Part shown: piece after piece, positions 28,385-36,078 of the stretch
Layout of the letters: each line of letters opens with the position of its first letter
Numbering within the stretch: the stretch's first letter is position 1
Source: Agromyces protaetiae
GTDB lineage: Bacteria; Actinomycetota; Actinomycetes; Actinomycetales; Microbacteriaceae
NCBI RefSeq assembly: GCF_030866785.1
Contig: NZ_CP133018.1
Coordinates: forward strand, 2,170,001 to 2,234,000
Length of the DNA: 64,000 bases
Reading direction: 5' to 3'
Translations under genes and position numbers: made by a program
Notes under the pieces: generated by a model
What the model was told of the DNA's origin: nothing
Databases searched by the model: none
Seen by the model: only the letters and a program-made list of their open reading frames with translations

Positions 28385-29887
28385 GTGACGAGCACGACAA
28401 TCGCGACCACCGAAGCAGGACGAGTGCGAGGAGTGGCGAAGGAGGGGGTCGCGACCTACCTGGGCATCCCCTACGCGGCCGCACCGGTCGGAGAGCTGCG
28501 GTTCGCTGCCCCACAGCCGGTGCCGCCATGGGCGGGCGTGCGGGAGGCGGTCGATCCCGGTCCGACGGCGCCTCAGCGTGGCGCGAACCGGTGCGCCGGC
28601 ATCGACATGTTCCCGATCACGGGCGCCGAGTGGCGGCGGGGCGACGACTTCCTCACCCTGAACGTGTGGGCGCCGATGGAGGGGACGGGGCACCCCGTGA
28701 TGGTGTACGTCCACGGCGGTGGGTTGACGCTCGGCACGAAGGACGCAGCGGTATACGACGGCCGGAATTTCGCCCGGGACGGCGCCGTCGCGGTGAACAT
28801 CAACTACCGCCTCGGTGTCGAAGGATTCCTGGCGATCCCGGACGCGCCGACCAACCTGGGCCTCCGAGACATGCTCGCCGCGCTGCACTGGGTGCAGGCG
28901 AACATCGAGGCGTTCGGCGGCGACCCGTCCAACGTGACCGTCTTCGGGGAGTCGGGTGGTGGGATCGCGGTCGCTTGCCTCCTGTCCAGCCCGCTGTCGA
29001 CGGGACTGTTCGCCCGAGCGATCGTGCAGAGCGGGCACGGTTCGGCCGTGTATCCGGTGGCCATCGCACACCGGTTGACCCGGAAGATCGCGGAGCTTCT
29101 CGACGTGCCCGCCACCGTGGCTGGGTTCCGGTCAGCGCCCCCAGAGGCTGCGCTGGCCGCACTCGGCCGGGCGTCGCGGCCCGGAACGGTCGATCTGCGC
29201 GATGACACGGGTTTCGTGCCCGGCTTCGGGCTCACGGTCATCAACCCGGTCTTCGGTGACGACGTACTGCCGCTGCATCCCCTCGACGCACTCGAGGACG
29301 GAGCGGGTCAGGAGGTCGATCTGCTCATCGGCACGACCGAGGACGAGTTCAACTTCACCACCGCGCCGTTGCGAGCGGTCCTCGCCCCGACGTGGTTGGC
29401 CCGGCTGATCCTGCGTCGCCTGACGCCCGAGGCGGACGAGCTGATGCACGCCTACCGGGAACAGGATCGTCGGGCTCGCGGCGGAGTCGTCATGTCCCGC
29501 ATCCTTGGAGACCTGGCATTCCGCGGGCCCGCCCGGGAGTACGCCGGGGCACACCGGGGACGCACGTTCTTCTACGAGTTCGACTGGGACTCACCCGCCA
29601 GCGGCGGGCGCCTCGGCGCGGCCCACGGCACCGACATCGCGTTCGTGTTCGACACGCTGCCCTCGGTCACCGGCAAGCGCGGCATCCTCGGCACCAACCC
29701 GCCGCAGCGACTCGCCACCAGGATCCACGGCACCTGGCTCGAGTTCGCCGCCGACGGCCGCATCCCCTGGGGTGAGTACGACGCGCACCACCGCCGCGTG
29801 CACCGCCTCGCCGCGGACACCACCATCGACGAAGCACCCATCCTCGCTTCTACGATGAGCTCGACTCGCGCGACCGCACGGCCTTGA
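28385..29887 (+). CDS. Type B carboxylesterase/lipase
   Basis: Serine esterase of the alpha/beta-hydrolase type B carboxylesterase family (500 aa). The family start EAGRVRGVAKEGVATYLGIP is followed by the oxyanion VYVHGGGLTLG, the nucleophile FGESGGG near residue 196, the acid Glu in TTEDEFNF, and the His in GAAHGTDIAF near residue 418. No signal peptide is seen, so it probably acts in the cytosol. GTG 28385 is chosen because TGGAGG lies 7 bases upstream; an ATG 57 bases earlier is in frame but lies inside the palindromic operator. A TetR regulator follows 79 bases downstream on the same strand, suggesting a small detoxification or catabolic unit. Substrate unknown. Confidence 0.9.
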   Translation: MTSTTIATTEAGRVRGVAKEGVATYLGIPYAAAPVGELRFAAPQPVPPWAGVREAVDPGPTAPQRGANRCAGIDMFPITGAEWRRGDDFLTLNVWAPMEGTGHPVMVYVHGGGLTLGTKDAAVYDGRNFARDGAVAVNINYRLGVEGFLAIPDAPTNLGLRDMLAALHWVQANIEAFGGDPSNVTVFGESGGGIAVACLLSSPLSTGLFARAIVQSGHGSAVYPVAIAHRLTRKIAELLDVPATVAGFRSAPPEAALAALGRASRPGTVDLRDDTGFVPGFGLTVINPVFGDDVLPLHPLDALEDGAGQEVDLLIGTTEDEFNFTTAPLRAVLAPTWLARLILRRLTPEADELMHAYREQDRRARGGVVMSRILGDLAFRGPAREYAGAHRGRTFFYEFDWDSPASGGRLGAAHGTDIAFVFDTLPSVTGKRGILGTNPPQRLATRIHGTWLEFAADGRIPWGEYDAHHRRVHRLAADTTIDEAPILASTMSSTRATARP

Positions 29888-29966
29888 TCCTGACCGGCTC
29901 CCCCGGGCCGAGCCCCGGATAGGCTCGTCACACAGCGCACGCGAGAGAGCCCGGCAGCGAAGGAGA

Positions 29967-30611
29967 ATGATGCGTTCCGACGCCCGCCGCAATCAACAGC
30001 GGATCGTGGACGCGGCCCGTGAGCAGATCAGCAGCCACGGACCCGACGTCCCAATGGAACAGATCGCCGCGGTCGCCGGCGTGGGCGTCGGGACCCTCTA
30101 CCGGCACTATCCGACGAAAGCCGATCTCGTTCACGCCATCCTCACCGAGTACATCGAATCCCTCATCGCTCAGGCGGAGGAGGCCGCCCAGCACCTCACG
30201 AGACCGAGCGATGCGCATCGGGCCATCGTCGCCCTGCTGCAGGACTTCCTCGAGACCGCAGCGACCAACCGGGCGCTCAAACAGGCCGCGGCGGCACTGA
30301 ACGAGACGCACGCCACCGTCGACCAAGACGACCGTGCCCGAACCGCCCTGAGTGCGCTCGTCGCGTCCGCCTCCGCGGACGGTGACCTGAACCCGGGTGT
30401 GACGGCGGACGACGTCCTGCTCCTCATGAACACCGCCCCCACGCACCTGGCACCGCTCGAACGGAGACGATGGCTCGAGATCTGCATCGCCGGCATCAGC
30501 CGCGAGCCGACTCCGCTCAGCTCGCGGGAAGCCGAGCCGCCGCGCGTCCAGAAGGGCTCGACACGGCCGACGGGTTCATCGCCGACATCCGCACGCTCAC
30601 CCACCTCCTGA
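29967..30611 (+). CDS. TetR family transcriptional regulator
   Basis: One-component regulator (214 aa). The N-terminal TetR DNA-binding domain is clear: RRNQQRIVDAAREQ, then EQIAAVAGVGVGTLYRHYP (helix-turn-helix, about residues 31-49) and TKADLVHAIL. The C-terminal ligand domain is helical and variable, and the extreme C terminus is a Ser/Pro/Thr-rich tail. AGGAG immediately precedes two in-frame ATGs (29967 and 29970); the second has better spacing. It follows the esterase on the same strand and probably controls that operon through the nested palindromes at 28302-28352. It is convergent with the XRE regulator 40 bases away. Confidence 0.88.
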   Translation: MMRSDARRNQQRIVDAAREQISSHGPDVPMEQIAAVAGVGVGTLYRHYPTKADLVHAILTEYIESLIAQAEEAAQHLTRPSDAHRAIVALLQDFLETAATNRALKQAAAALNETHATVDQDDRARTALSALVASASADGDLNPGVTADDVLLLMNTAPTHLAPLERRRWLEICIAGISREPTPLSSREAEPPRVQKGSTRPTGSSPTSARSPTS

Positions 30612-30651
30612 AGAACTCGCCGACCGGTGGCCCCGGAGCAGCGTGTGCGCG

Positions 30652-31494
30652 TCACCGAGCGGCCTGCCCTCCACGCAGCCCCTGCGTCACGTGCAGTGAT
30701 GCGAGCAGTTGCAGCTTCTCCGCGCTGGGCGAGGAGGGGGCCGCGCTGTAGACGATGAGCTGGGTTCCCGGCGCACCGCGGACCTCGAAGGCGTGATGGT
30801 CGAGGACGAGTCCCCCGACCGCGGCATGATGGAACGCCTTGGCGGCGTGGGTCTTGCCGCGCACCTCGTTCGCGCGCGCCCACAGCGCCCGGAAGGCATC
30901 GCTGGCCGCCGACGTCTCGATGACCAGCCGTCGCACCTCATCGGCGGATGCCACATATGACTGTGCCAGCCGCAGACTCGCGACGCAGGACTCGGCGGCG
31001 CGCTCCCAGTGCACGTAGAAGTCCCGTCCCGCAGGATCCACGAAGATCATGCGCGGGAGGTTGTCGATGCGCTCGAACGCCGAATGCAACGCACCGGCGA
31101 GCGGGTTGTGTGCGAGGACGTTGAGTTGGCGATCGATGATCATCGCCGGGGTCTGCGACCACGCATCGAGCAGGTCTCGCAGCGGCTGCGGCACGGGTGC
31201 GGCGGTCGCGGGTCTGATGACGGGCGCCAGTCCGGCGAGCCGGAAGACGTACTCGCGCTGATCGGCGTCGAGGTGCAGCGCGTTCGAGAGCCCGTCGAGC
31301 ACCGATGGCGAAGGATGGGTCTCGCGACCCTGCTCAAGGCGCGTGTAGTAGTCCACGCTGATCCCGACGAGCATCGCCACCTCCTCACGCCGCAATCCGG
31401 AAACTCGCCGCCCGGGGTTCGTCTCGAGCCCGACCTCGGCGGGTTGGACCTGTCCGCGACGGGTCTTCAGATAGGTGCCGAGGGCGGAAGTCAT
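30652..31494 (-). CDS. XRE-type regulator with MmyB-like ligand domain
   Basis: 280-aa transcription factor. The N-terminal HTH_31/XRE domain contains LRREEVAMLVGISVDYYTRLEQGRE... shortened here, with the family's SGLRREEVA and YYTRLEQG motifs (about residues 30-60). The C-terminal PAS-like MmyB domain (about 105-270) contains DRQLNVLAHNPLAG, VVGG-like LVLDHHAFEV and IVYSAAPSSPS. Such proteins are common in actinobacteria, usually beside a short-chain dehydrogenase or hydrolase they control. ATG 31494 is fixed by TACGGT ending 6 bases upstream, inside a 17-bp palindrome. It lies downstream of the lipoprotein and amidohydrolase genes, which it may regulate together with itself. Confidence 0.87.
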   Translation of the reverse strand: MTSALGTYLKTRRGQVQPAEVGLETNPGRRVSGLRREEVAMLVGISVDYYTRLEQGRETHPSPSVLDGLSNALHLDADQREYVFRLAGLAPVIRPATAAPVPQPLRDLLDAWSQTPAMIIDRQLNVLAHNPLAGALHSAFERIDNLPRMIFVDPAGRDFYVHWERAAESCVASLRLAQSYVASADEVRRLVIETSAASDAFRALWARANEVRGKTHAAKAFHHAAVGGLVLDHHAFEVRGAPGTQLIVYSAAPSSPSAEKLQLLASLHVTQGLRGGQAAR

Positions 31495-31496
31495 GC

Positions 31497-31513
31497 TTCG
31501 ACCGTAGGTCGAA
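31497..31513 (-). promoter_or_regulatory. Palindromic operator over the -10 of the XRE regulator
   Basis: TTCGACC-GTA-GGTCGAA is a perfect 7-bp dyad with a 3-base centre. On the minus strand the -10 hexamer TACGGT (31506-31501) lies within it and ends 6 bases before the ATG; CTGGCA 18 bases further up is a possible -35. The placement predicts autorepression. Confidence 0.7.
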
Positions 31514-31559
31514 ACCTCTAGCCGTGCCAGGGCGTGGCGCACCCCGGCTGTACCGGCGC

Positions 31560-32378
31560 TCATTCACGGGTCATGACGAACCCGGCGTGGTGGAGCGTGC
31601 CGTCGAGCATCTCGCCGAACGCCCAGAATCCCGAGTCGTCGAGGTAGGTGATGCGTTCATCGCGGACCCAGTACCGGCCGGTGTAGGCGTTCGCTCGGCC
31701 ACCCCGGGTCTCGGAGTATCGACCTTCCGCGGTCAGATGCTGCTGCAGTCCGCGGCCCGGATCTTCCCACGTCCCCACCCAGCGGGCCTCGGCCGCAGGG
31801 TCGATCAAGTCGTCGCCGGCGGTGCGGGTCGGCGCACCCTCCCAGGCCTCGAGGTGTCCCCCGACATACACGGCCACCAGGTCGTCGGGGTCGACCACCA
31901 GCATCCGGCGGATCTGGGACTCGCTGACCGGACGCCGGATCACCGCGAAGGTGGCGGGATTGCCAGGCCGCAGGTCGTAGATCGCGCGCTGGGCGTCGGG
32001 GCGTTCGGCCAGGGCGCTCTCCACCATGAGCGGCACCGCATGGGCGCCGCCGGCGTCGACCACCGCGGCGTCGCCGGCGGGCCTTCCGTCCACGAAGACA
32101 CCATCGGAGATCCGCAGTTCACCGGCCGCCGCACCGCCGTCCGTCTGCATCACGAGTGCGCCCATGACGACGAGGACTCCCGCCGCACCATCATGCATCG
32201 ATTGCTCCGGTCGTCGGTCGGCGTTCGGGGCCGAGGTCGGGGGCGCGGTCGCGGGCGTGGGCGTGGGATCTGCTCCGCGGCCACCGTCGCACGCGGTGAG
32301 GAGCGCCATCGCCGCAGCCGCGACGGTGCTCACGACGGACGAGCGGGCGGCGCGATACGAGCGAGGACGACGTGCCAT
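31560..32378 (-). CDS. Atu4866-domain lipoprotein
   Basis: 272-aa predicted lipoprotein. The N terminus has Arg residues, a hydrophobic stretch and the lipobox LLTAC near residues 26-30, then a Pro/Thr linker. The C-terminal ~75 residues match the Atu4866 family: WVGTWEDPG, YSETRGGRANAYTGRYWVR, ITYLDDSGFWAFGEM and LHHAGFVMTRE. The function of that domain is unknown; it often accompanies amidohydrolases, SDR enzymes and such regulators. The middle part (about 65-190) resembles no family I recognise. ATG 32378 lies 20 bases after the amidohydrolase stop, so they form an operon. Confidence 0.8.
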   Translation of the reverse strand: MARRPRSYRAARSSVVSTVAAAAMALLTACDGGRGADPTPTPATAPPTSAPNADRRPEQSMHDGAAGVLVVMGALVMQTDGGAAAGELRISDGVFVDGRPAGDAAVVDAGGAHAVPLMVESALAERPDAQRAIYDLRPGNPATFAVIRRPVSESQIRRMLVVDPDDLVAVYVGGHLEAWEGAPTRTAGDDLIDPAAEARWVGTWEDPGRGLQQHLTAEGRYSETRGGRANAYTGRYWVRDERITYLDDSGFWAFGEMLDGTLHHAGFVMTRE

Positions 32379-32398
32379 GCGTGCTCCAGCGTCGGTGG

Positions 32399-33835
32399 TC
32401 ACTGATCGCGAGCCTCGGTGGCGGCCAGACGCCCAGCGATCGCCGCGACGGAATCGTGGACCTGCGCACGCAGTGCATCGACATCCACACCGACGAGCTG
32501 ACCGCCCCACTTGCGCACGTGCCCCGCCACCCACACCGAGGAGATGTTCGCCCGGTCGGCACCCAGGACGAGTGTGCCGATGGCGTCGTGCAACGGCATC
32601 GTGTTGATCGCCTCCGCGTCGACGACGATGAGATCAGCCTGTTTGCCCGGTGTGATCGATCCGACTCGATCGTGCAGCTGCAACGTACGCGCGCCGGACA
32701 GCGTCGCGAAGTCGAACACGTCGTGCGTGGTGATCCGGAGCGGCTCCTCGAGGCTGCCGTATGCGGCGTTCACGGCACGCATCCGCTGAATCGTCAGCAA
32801 CCCCCGCATCTGCGTGAACAGGTCAGAGGCGAGTGCGACCTCCACATCGACCGAAAGGCCGGGGCGGATGCCGTGAGCGAGTGCCTCGTCGACGGGTGGA
32901 ACGCCATCTTCCAACCCGATCTGCGCATCGGACGTGGGTGCGAGCGAGACAGTCACGCCGTGATCGCGCATCGCGGCCCATGCCCGCCCCGACAGTGCTG
33001 TGGAGTGGATCGATTCGATGTGCGGCCCGAGAAGTCCCTGCGCTTCCCAATCGACGATGGCCGCTGACGCCGCCGGGCCGAACATCACATCCAGGCTGAC
33101 ACCGATGTCGAGGTCGCGGGCGAGTTCGGCCAGCTCAGGACCGAAGGCCAGTCGCTCCCCTGCGATGTCGGGGGTGGCCAGCGCGGCCAGCCGCAGGGTG
33201 ACGAGCTGATCGTCGGACGGCACATAGGTTGACCGCAGTCGGTGCAGATCGTGCGGCCACTGTCCGTCCCAGTCCCCGAAGTGGGGCGCCATCGACGCGT
33301 GCACCCCACGGATGCCGGACTCCATCAGCGCCGTGATCGCGGCATCCGAGTGTGCACCGGTGCGAGCGTTGTGCGAGAAGTCCAGCATGGTGGTGATGCC
33401 GCCGTCGAGGGCGGTGAGCGCCGCGAGACGGGTGCCGATGGAGATGTCCTCCGGCCCGTATGCGGGGGCGACCCGCACCAGCGTCGCCTGGAGGTAACCC
33501 ATCAGGTCGTCGACGTCGGGGATCGTTCGGCGCATCTGCGCCTGCCACGCGTGTCGGTGGGTGTCGATCATGCCCGGCGCGACGATGCTCCCTGAGACGT
33601 CGATCGTGATCGCCTGGTCGAGCTGCAGATCTCGGCCCACGTCGACGATGTGAGACCCGCGGATCAGCACACTGCCACGCTCGAGGACTCCCAGGCTGGG
33701 GTCCATGGTGACGACGGTCGCCCCGGTGAGCAGCACGAGGCGCTCGGGGTCCGCAGCAGAGCGCTGCAGTGCGTCGAAGCTCTGGCTCTGGTCGGTCGAG
33801 TCCAGCTGGCCGGACAAAGCGGTGATCATGACCAT
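32399..33835 (-). CDS. Amidohydrolase family protein (cytosine deaminase/TrzA-like)
   Basis: Metal-dependent hydrolase of the amidohydrolase superfamily (478 aa), probably a deaminase or dechlorinase-like enzyme acting on a heterocycle. Two-part structure: a beta-sandwich (LLTGATVVTMDP and the C-terminal GSITPGKQADLIVVD) around a TIM barrel. Metal ligands: THRH in APGMIDTHRHAWQ near residue 91, HIESIHSTAL and SLAPTSDAQIG, the latter with the conserved Asp. There is no signal peptide. The start at ATG 33835 has GGAGG repeats upstream; ATG 33829 is possible. First gene of the amidohydrolase-lipoprotein-XRE group. The substrate cannot be told from sequence. Confidence 0.86.
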   Translation of the reverse strand: MVMITALSGQLDSTDQSQSFDALQRSAADPERLVLLTGATVVTMDPSLGVLERGSVLIRGSHIVDVGRDLQLDQAITIDVSGSIVAPGMIDTHRHAWQAQMRRTIPDVDDLMGYLQATLVRVAPAYGPEDISIGTRLAALTALDGGITTMLDFSHNARTGAHSDAAITALMESGIRGVHASMAPHFGDWDGQWPHDLHRLRSTYVPSDDQLVTLRLAALATPDIAGERLAFGPELAELARDLDIGVSLDVMFGPAASAAIVDWEAQGLLGPHIESIHSTALSGRAWAAMRDHGVTVSLAPTSDAQIGLEDGVPPVDEALAHGIRPGLSVDVEVALASDLFTQMRGLLTIQRMRAVNAAYGSLEEPLRITTHDVFDFATLSGARTLQLHDRVGSITPGKQADLIVVDAEAINTMPLHDAIGTLVLGADRANISSVWVAGHVRKWGGQLVGVDVDALRAQVHDSVAAIAGRLAATEARDQ

Positions 33836-33900
33836 CAGCCTCCGCCTCCTCGCGATGCCGCGGAAGGCCGCACCGCACCCAGGACGTGAGACACCCCCGC

Positions 33901-34701
33901 TCACTCCCAGCGGAAGAGCAGCGCGGCGACGACCCCGCCGAGGGTCGTGAGCGGTTCGGGCAGCGCGTCGCGGCCGCCGAACATCCCGCCGAGGGCGCCG
34001 AACGCGAAGAACACGATGAGGCCGATCGCCACCGCCGAGTTGGGCGTGGGCGCCACGGCGGCGACCATCATGCCGACGCTGTACATGGCGAGCATCGCCA
34101 GCAGGCCGACCCCGACGGCGACCCCGAGGTGGACGGGCGGGTTCGCCCCGAAGGCGACGGCGGCGACGGTGAGCGCGAGCGCGATGCCGAACACGGCCTG
34201 GATGACGCTCACGACCACCTGCGCGATGAGCACCATCGCCGGGGATGGCCGCCCCGCGAGGGCGAGCGCGATCGAGAGCCGCTGCTGCTGACCGCCGGAG
34301 AGCTTCTCGAATCGCGTGCCGCGCTGTTCGTCGAGCGCGACCATGTCCAGGAGTTCCGCGGCGGGGCGCGGGTTCGGATAGAAGCTCCGGTACAGCTCGA
34401 GGAGCTCGGACACGCGTAGCGCACCGTGCAGGTACGCCTGTTGGAGCTGCACGCCGAGGACCTGACGAACTCGGGCGCGGTCACGGCGAGGATCGAGGCC
34501 CAGGACTCGCACCCGGCCGCGGTCGGGTGCCCGGAGTCCGGCGATCATCTCCACGGTCGTGGTCTTGCCCGCCCCGTTCGCACCGAGGATCCCGAACGTC
34601 TCACCGGCCTCGACGCGGAGGCTGACGTCGGCGACGGCGATGGTCTGCCGGTAGTGTTTCGCGAGCCCTTCGGCGAGGATCGCGGGTTCGGTCGTATTCA
34701 T
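33901..34701 (-). pseudogene. ABC transporter remnant: ATPase fused in frame to permease fragment
   Basis: The 266-aa frame starts as a normal drug/antibiotic-exporter ATPase: Walker A GANGAGKTT at residues 40-48, a Q-loop region and the LSGGQQQRLS signature at 134-143. It stops being ATPase at ALAGRP (residue 152); Walker B, the D-loop and the H-loop are missing. From PAMVLIAQVVVSVIQ on it is the second half of an ABC-2 permease with about three helices. A further deletion is likely near LTTLGG/VVAALLFRWE, where the last permease helix region is missing but the family's typical FRWE end remains. It cannot be a working transporter. The promoter (TAGCGT 6 bases before the ATG) is still intact. 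Confidence 0.8.
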
Positions 34702-34835
34702 GCTTTCACGCTAGGAATGGGCGCACCGGTTTCGCGCGTGCGGGAAGTCACCGCTCCCACCCATGACTTTCGGCAGAGGAGCGGCCTGCTGCACCCTATG
34801 GATCCTCGGCACAACATAGCTTCGTGGGAGCAACG

Positions 34836-35069
34836 TCAGGTCGTGCGGGATTTGGAGCCCAGCGGCCAGCTGATTCCATCGACCTTCGATCCACGCGCGG
34901 CCTTCACCTGAATCTCGACCAGTCGCCGCTGATGTCCTTCGGCCAGTACCGCAAGGATGTCAGTGCGCTCGAGGCCGTCGCGGGTGAGCGCCGGCGCCCA
35001 TCCGCGCCGCGCCAGCTCGGCAGCAACGTGATGCTCGCCGATCGTCTTCGTCTGCTTCGTGTCCACCAT
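34836..35069 (-). pseudogene. Truncated PD-(D/E)XK nuclease-like protein
   Basis: 77 codons of a conserved actinobacterial protein that begins TKQTKTIGEHHVAAELARRGW. It contains a restriction-endonuclease-like core: Asp in RTDILAV and VEIQVKA (E-x-Q-x-K). Full-length members continue after SWPLG with a further strand-rich half (WFVLV-type core), but here the frame ends eight residues later and no continuation is found in other frames. It is therefore 3'-truncated, perhaps by the same events that eroded the neighbouring ABC gene. TACAGT ends 7 bases before the ATG, a leaderless-type promoter. Confidence 0.65.
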
Positions 35070-35649
35070 CGTTTTGACTGTAGCGAGAGGCTCCGACTGC
35101 GGGCGATTCTGATCCGCTGTCCTCGCGACTGACCAACTTGATGGAGACTCAGAGCCGTCGCGAGGTACGACCTCCAGTGAACCTGTGCAAACTGCGCACA
35201 AGTTGCAGAGCCTCCCAAGCCCCAGGATCGAGCCGCTCTCTGTGTGGACGGACGAGGCCATGACGGCGCTCAGAGTGTGACTGAGGTGGGTCCACACTCT
35301 TGCCAGACCGAAGGCCGGCCGCGCGAGAAGCGCCGAACTCGGTCCAATGCGACGGACCACGTAGCGTGGAGAGGTCAAACGTTCGGGATCTCCGAACTGC
35401 CCCGGGGCGCCGCAGATGGCGGGACAGGTGTCCATTAAGTGGCCAGAAACTACCCGAAGTGTCCACGAGTAGGACCCTGACTAATGCCCTACTTTCCCGG
35501 AATCACGGGGTTTTCGGGAGGAACGCCCAACACGAGCTGCGTTCGAGCGCCGTCGCCTGGTCTGTTGACGACACCGAGCGCATCAACCGCGGTGCGATGT
35601 CACGCCGGGCGTCCGCGAGCGGTCGCGTCAGCCGCGCTTGACGACGAAG
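35070..35649. other. Intergenic region with possible insertion-sequence end
   Basis: No gene is supportable. At 35423-35466 the bases contain the palindrome GGACAGGTGTCC, two direct GTGTCCA repeats 31 bases apart (35429 and 35460) and the block TGGCCAGAAACTACCCGAAG between them. This arrangement resembles the multiple terminal repeats of IS21-type elements, but no transposase is present, so it would be a solo end. The assignment rests on recollection of such ends and is tentative. Confidence 0.35.
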
Positions 35650-35681
35650 AAGGACCCTCCGAGCGCGCCCGGAGGGTCCTT
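35650..35681 (-). terminator. Terminator of the small secreted protein gene
   Basis: A perfect 12-bp stem (35650-35661 with 35670-35681) has an 8-base loop and lies 36 bases past the stop codon; on the minus strand it is followed by TTCTTCGTCG. Confidence 0.8.
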
Positions 35682-35716
35682 CGGCACGTCAGGTCACACC
35701 GCGCGCCGGGTCATGC

Positions 35717-35917
35717 TCAATAGTTCTGGTACCGGTAGTCGGTGTAGCTGCCGTCCGCGTTCTTCCAGACGGCCACACACGCCTGGCCGTTGTCACGGAC
35801 GACGACCTCCCCGCCTCCCGAGGCAGATGCGGCGCTCGCCCCGGCGAGGGCCAACGCGCCGGCGAGGCCGACGGTTGCGAGCGAGCCGACAGTGATGCGG
35901 CGAACAGAGATGGCCAA
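35717..35917 (-). CDS. Small secreted protein (66 aa), unknown family
   Basis: Short exported peptide. TTG 35917 is taken as the start because GGGAGG lies 8 bases upstream and the protein then begins with a textbook Sec signal: MAISVRRI, a hydrophobic core rich in Leu/Ala/Gly, and a likely signal-peptidase site around ASAASA near residues 28-33. The mature part is only about 33 residues, with one Cys (VRDNGQACVAVWKN) and an aromatic C terminus SYTDYRYQNY. I do not recognise the family. It has its own terminator and lies alone between the remnant genes and the MFS exporter. Confidence 0.7.
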   Translation of the reverse strand: MAISVRRITVGSLATVGLAGALALAGASAASASGGGEVVVRDNGQACVAVWKNADGSYTDYRYQNY

Positions 35918-36078
35918 AGGAGTACCTCCCAATCTCAAGGCGAAGCGAAATGCTGCGCGTGTTTCCGTTTCCACGGTAGAGGTCGCCAGTTCACGCGTGC
36001 AGGCCTTGACATTCCGGATCGGGACCCCCGGCATCTGAGCGAGGGACTCGGTCGCTCAGATCAGCGGGGACGCCCATC

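Noticed and set aside
35484..35723. 79-codon plus-strand ORF over the terminator
   Set aside because: No RBS, low-complexity composition, and it runs through the terminator and the 3' end of the secreted-protein gene.
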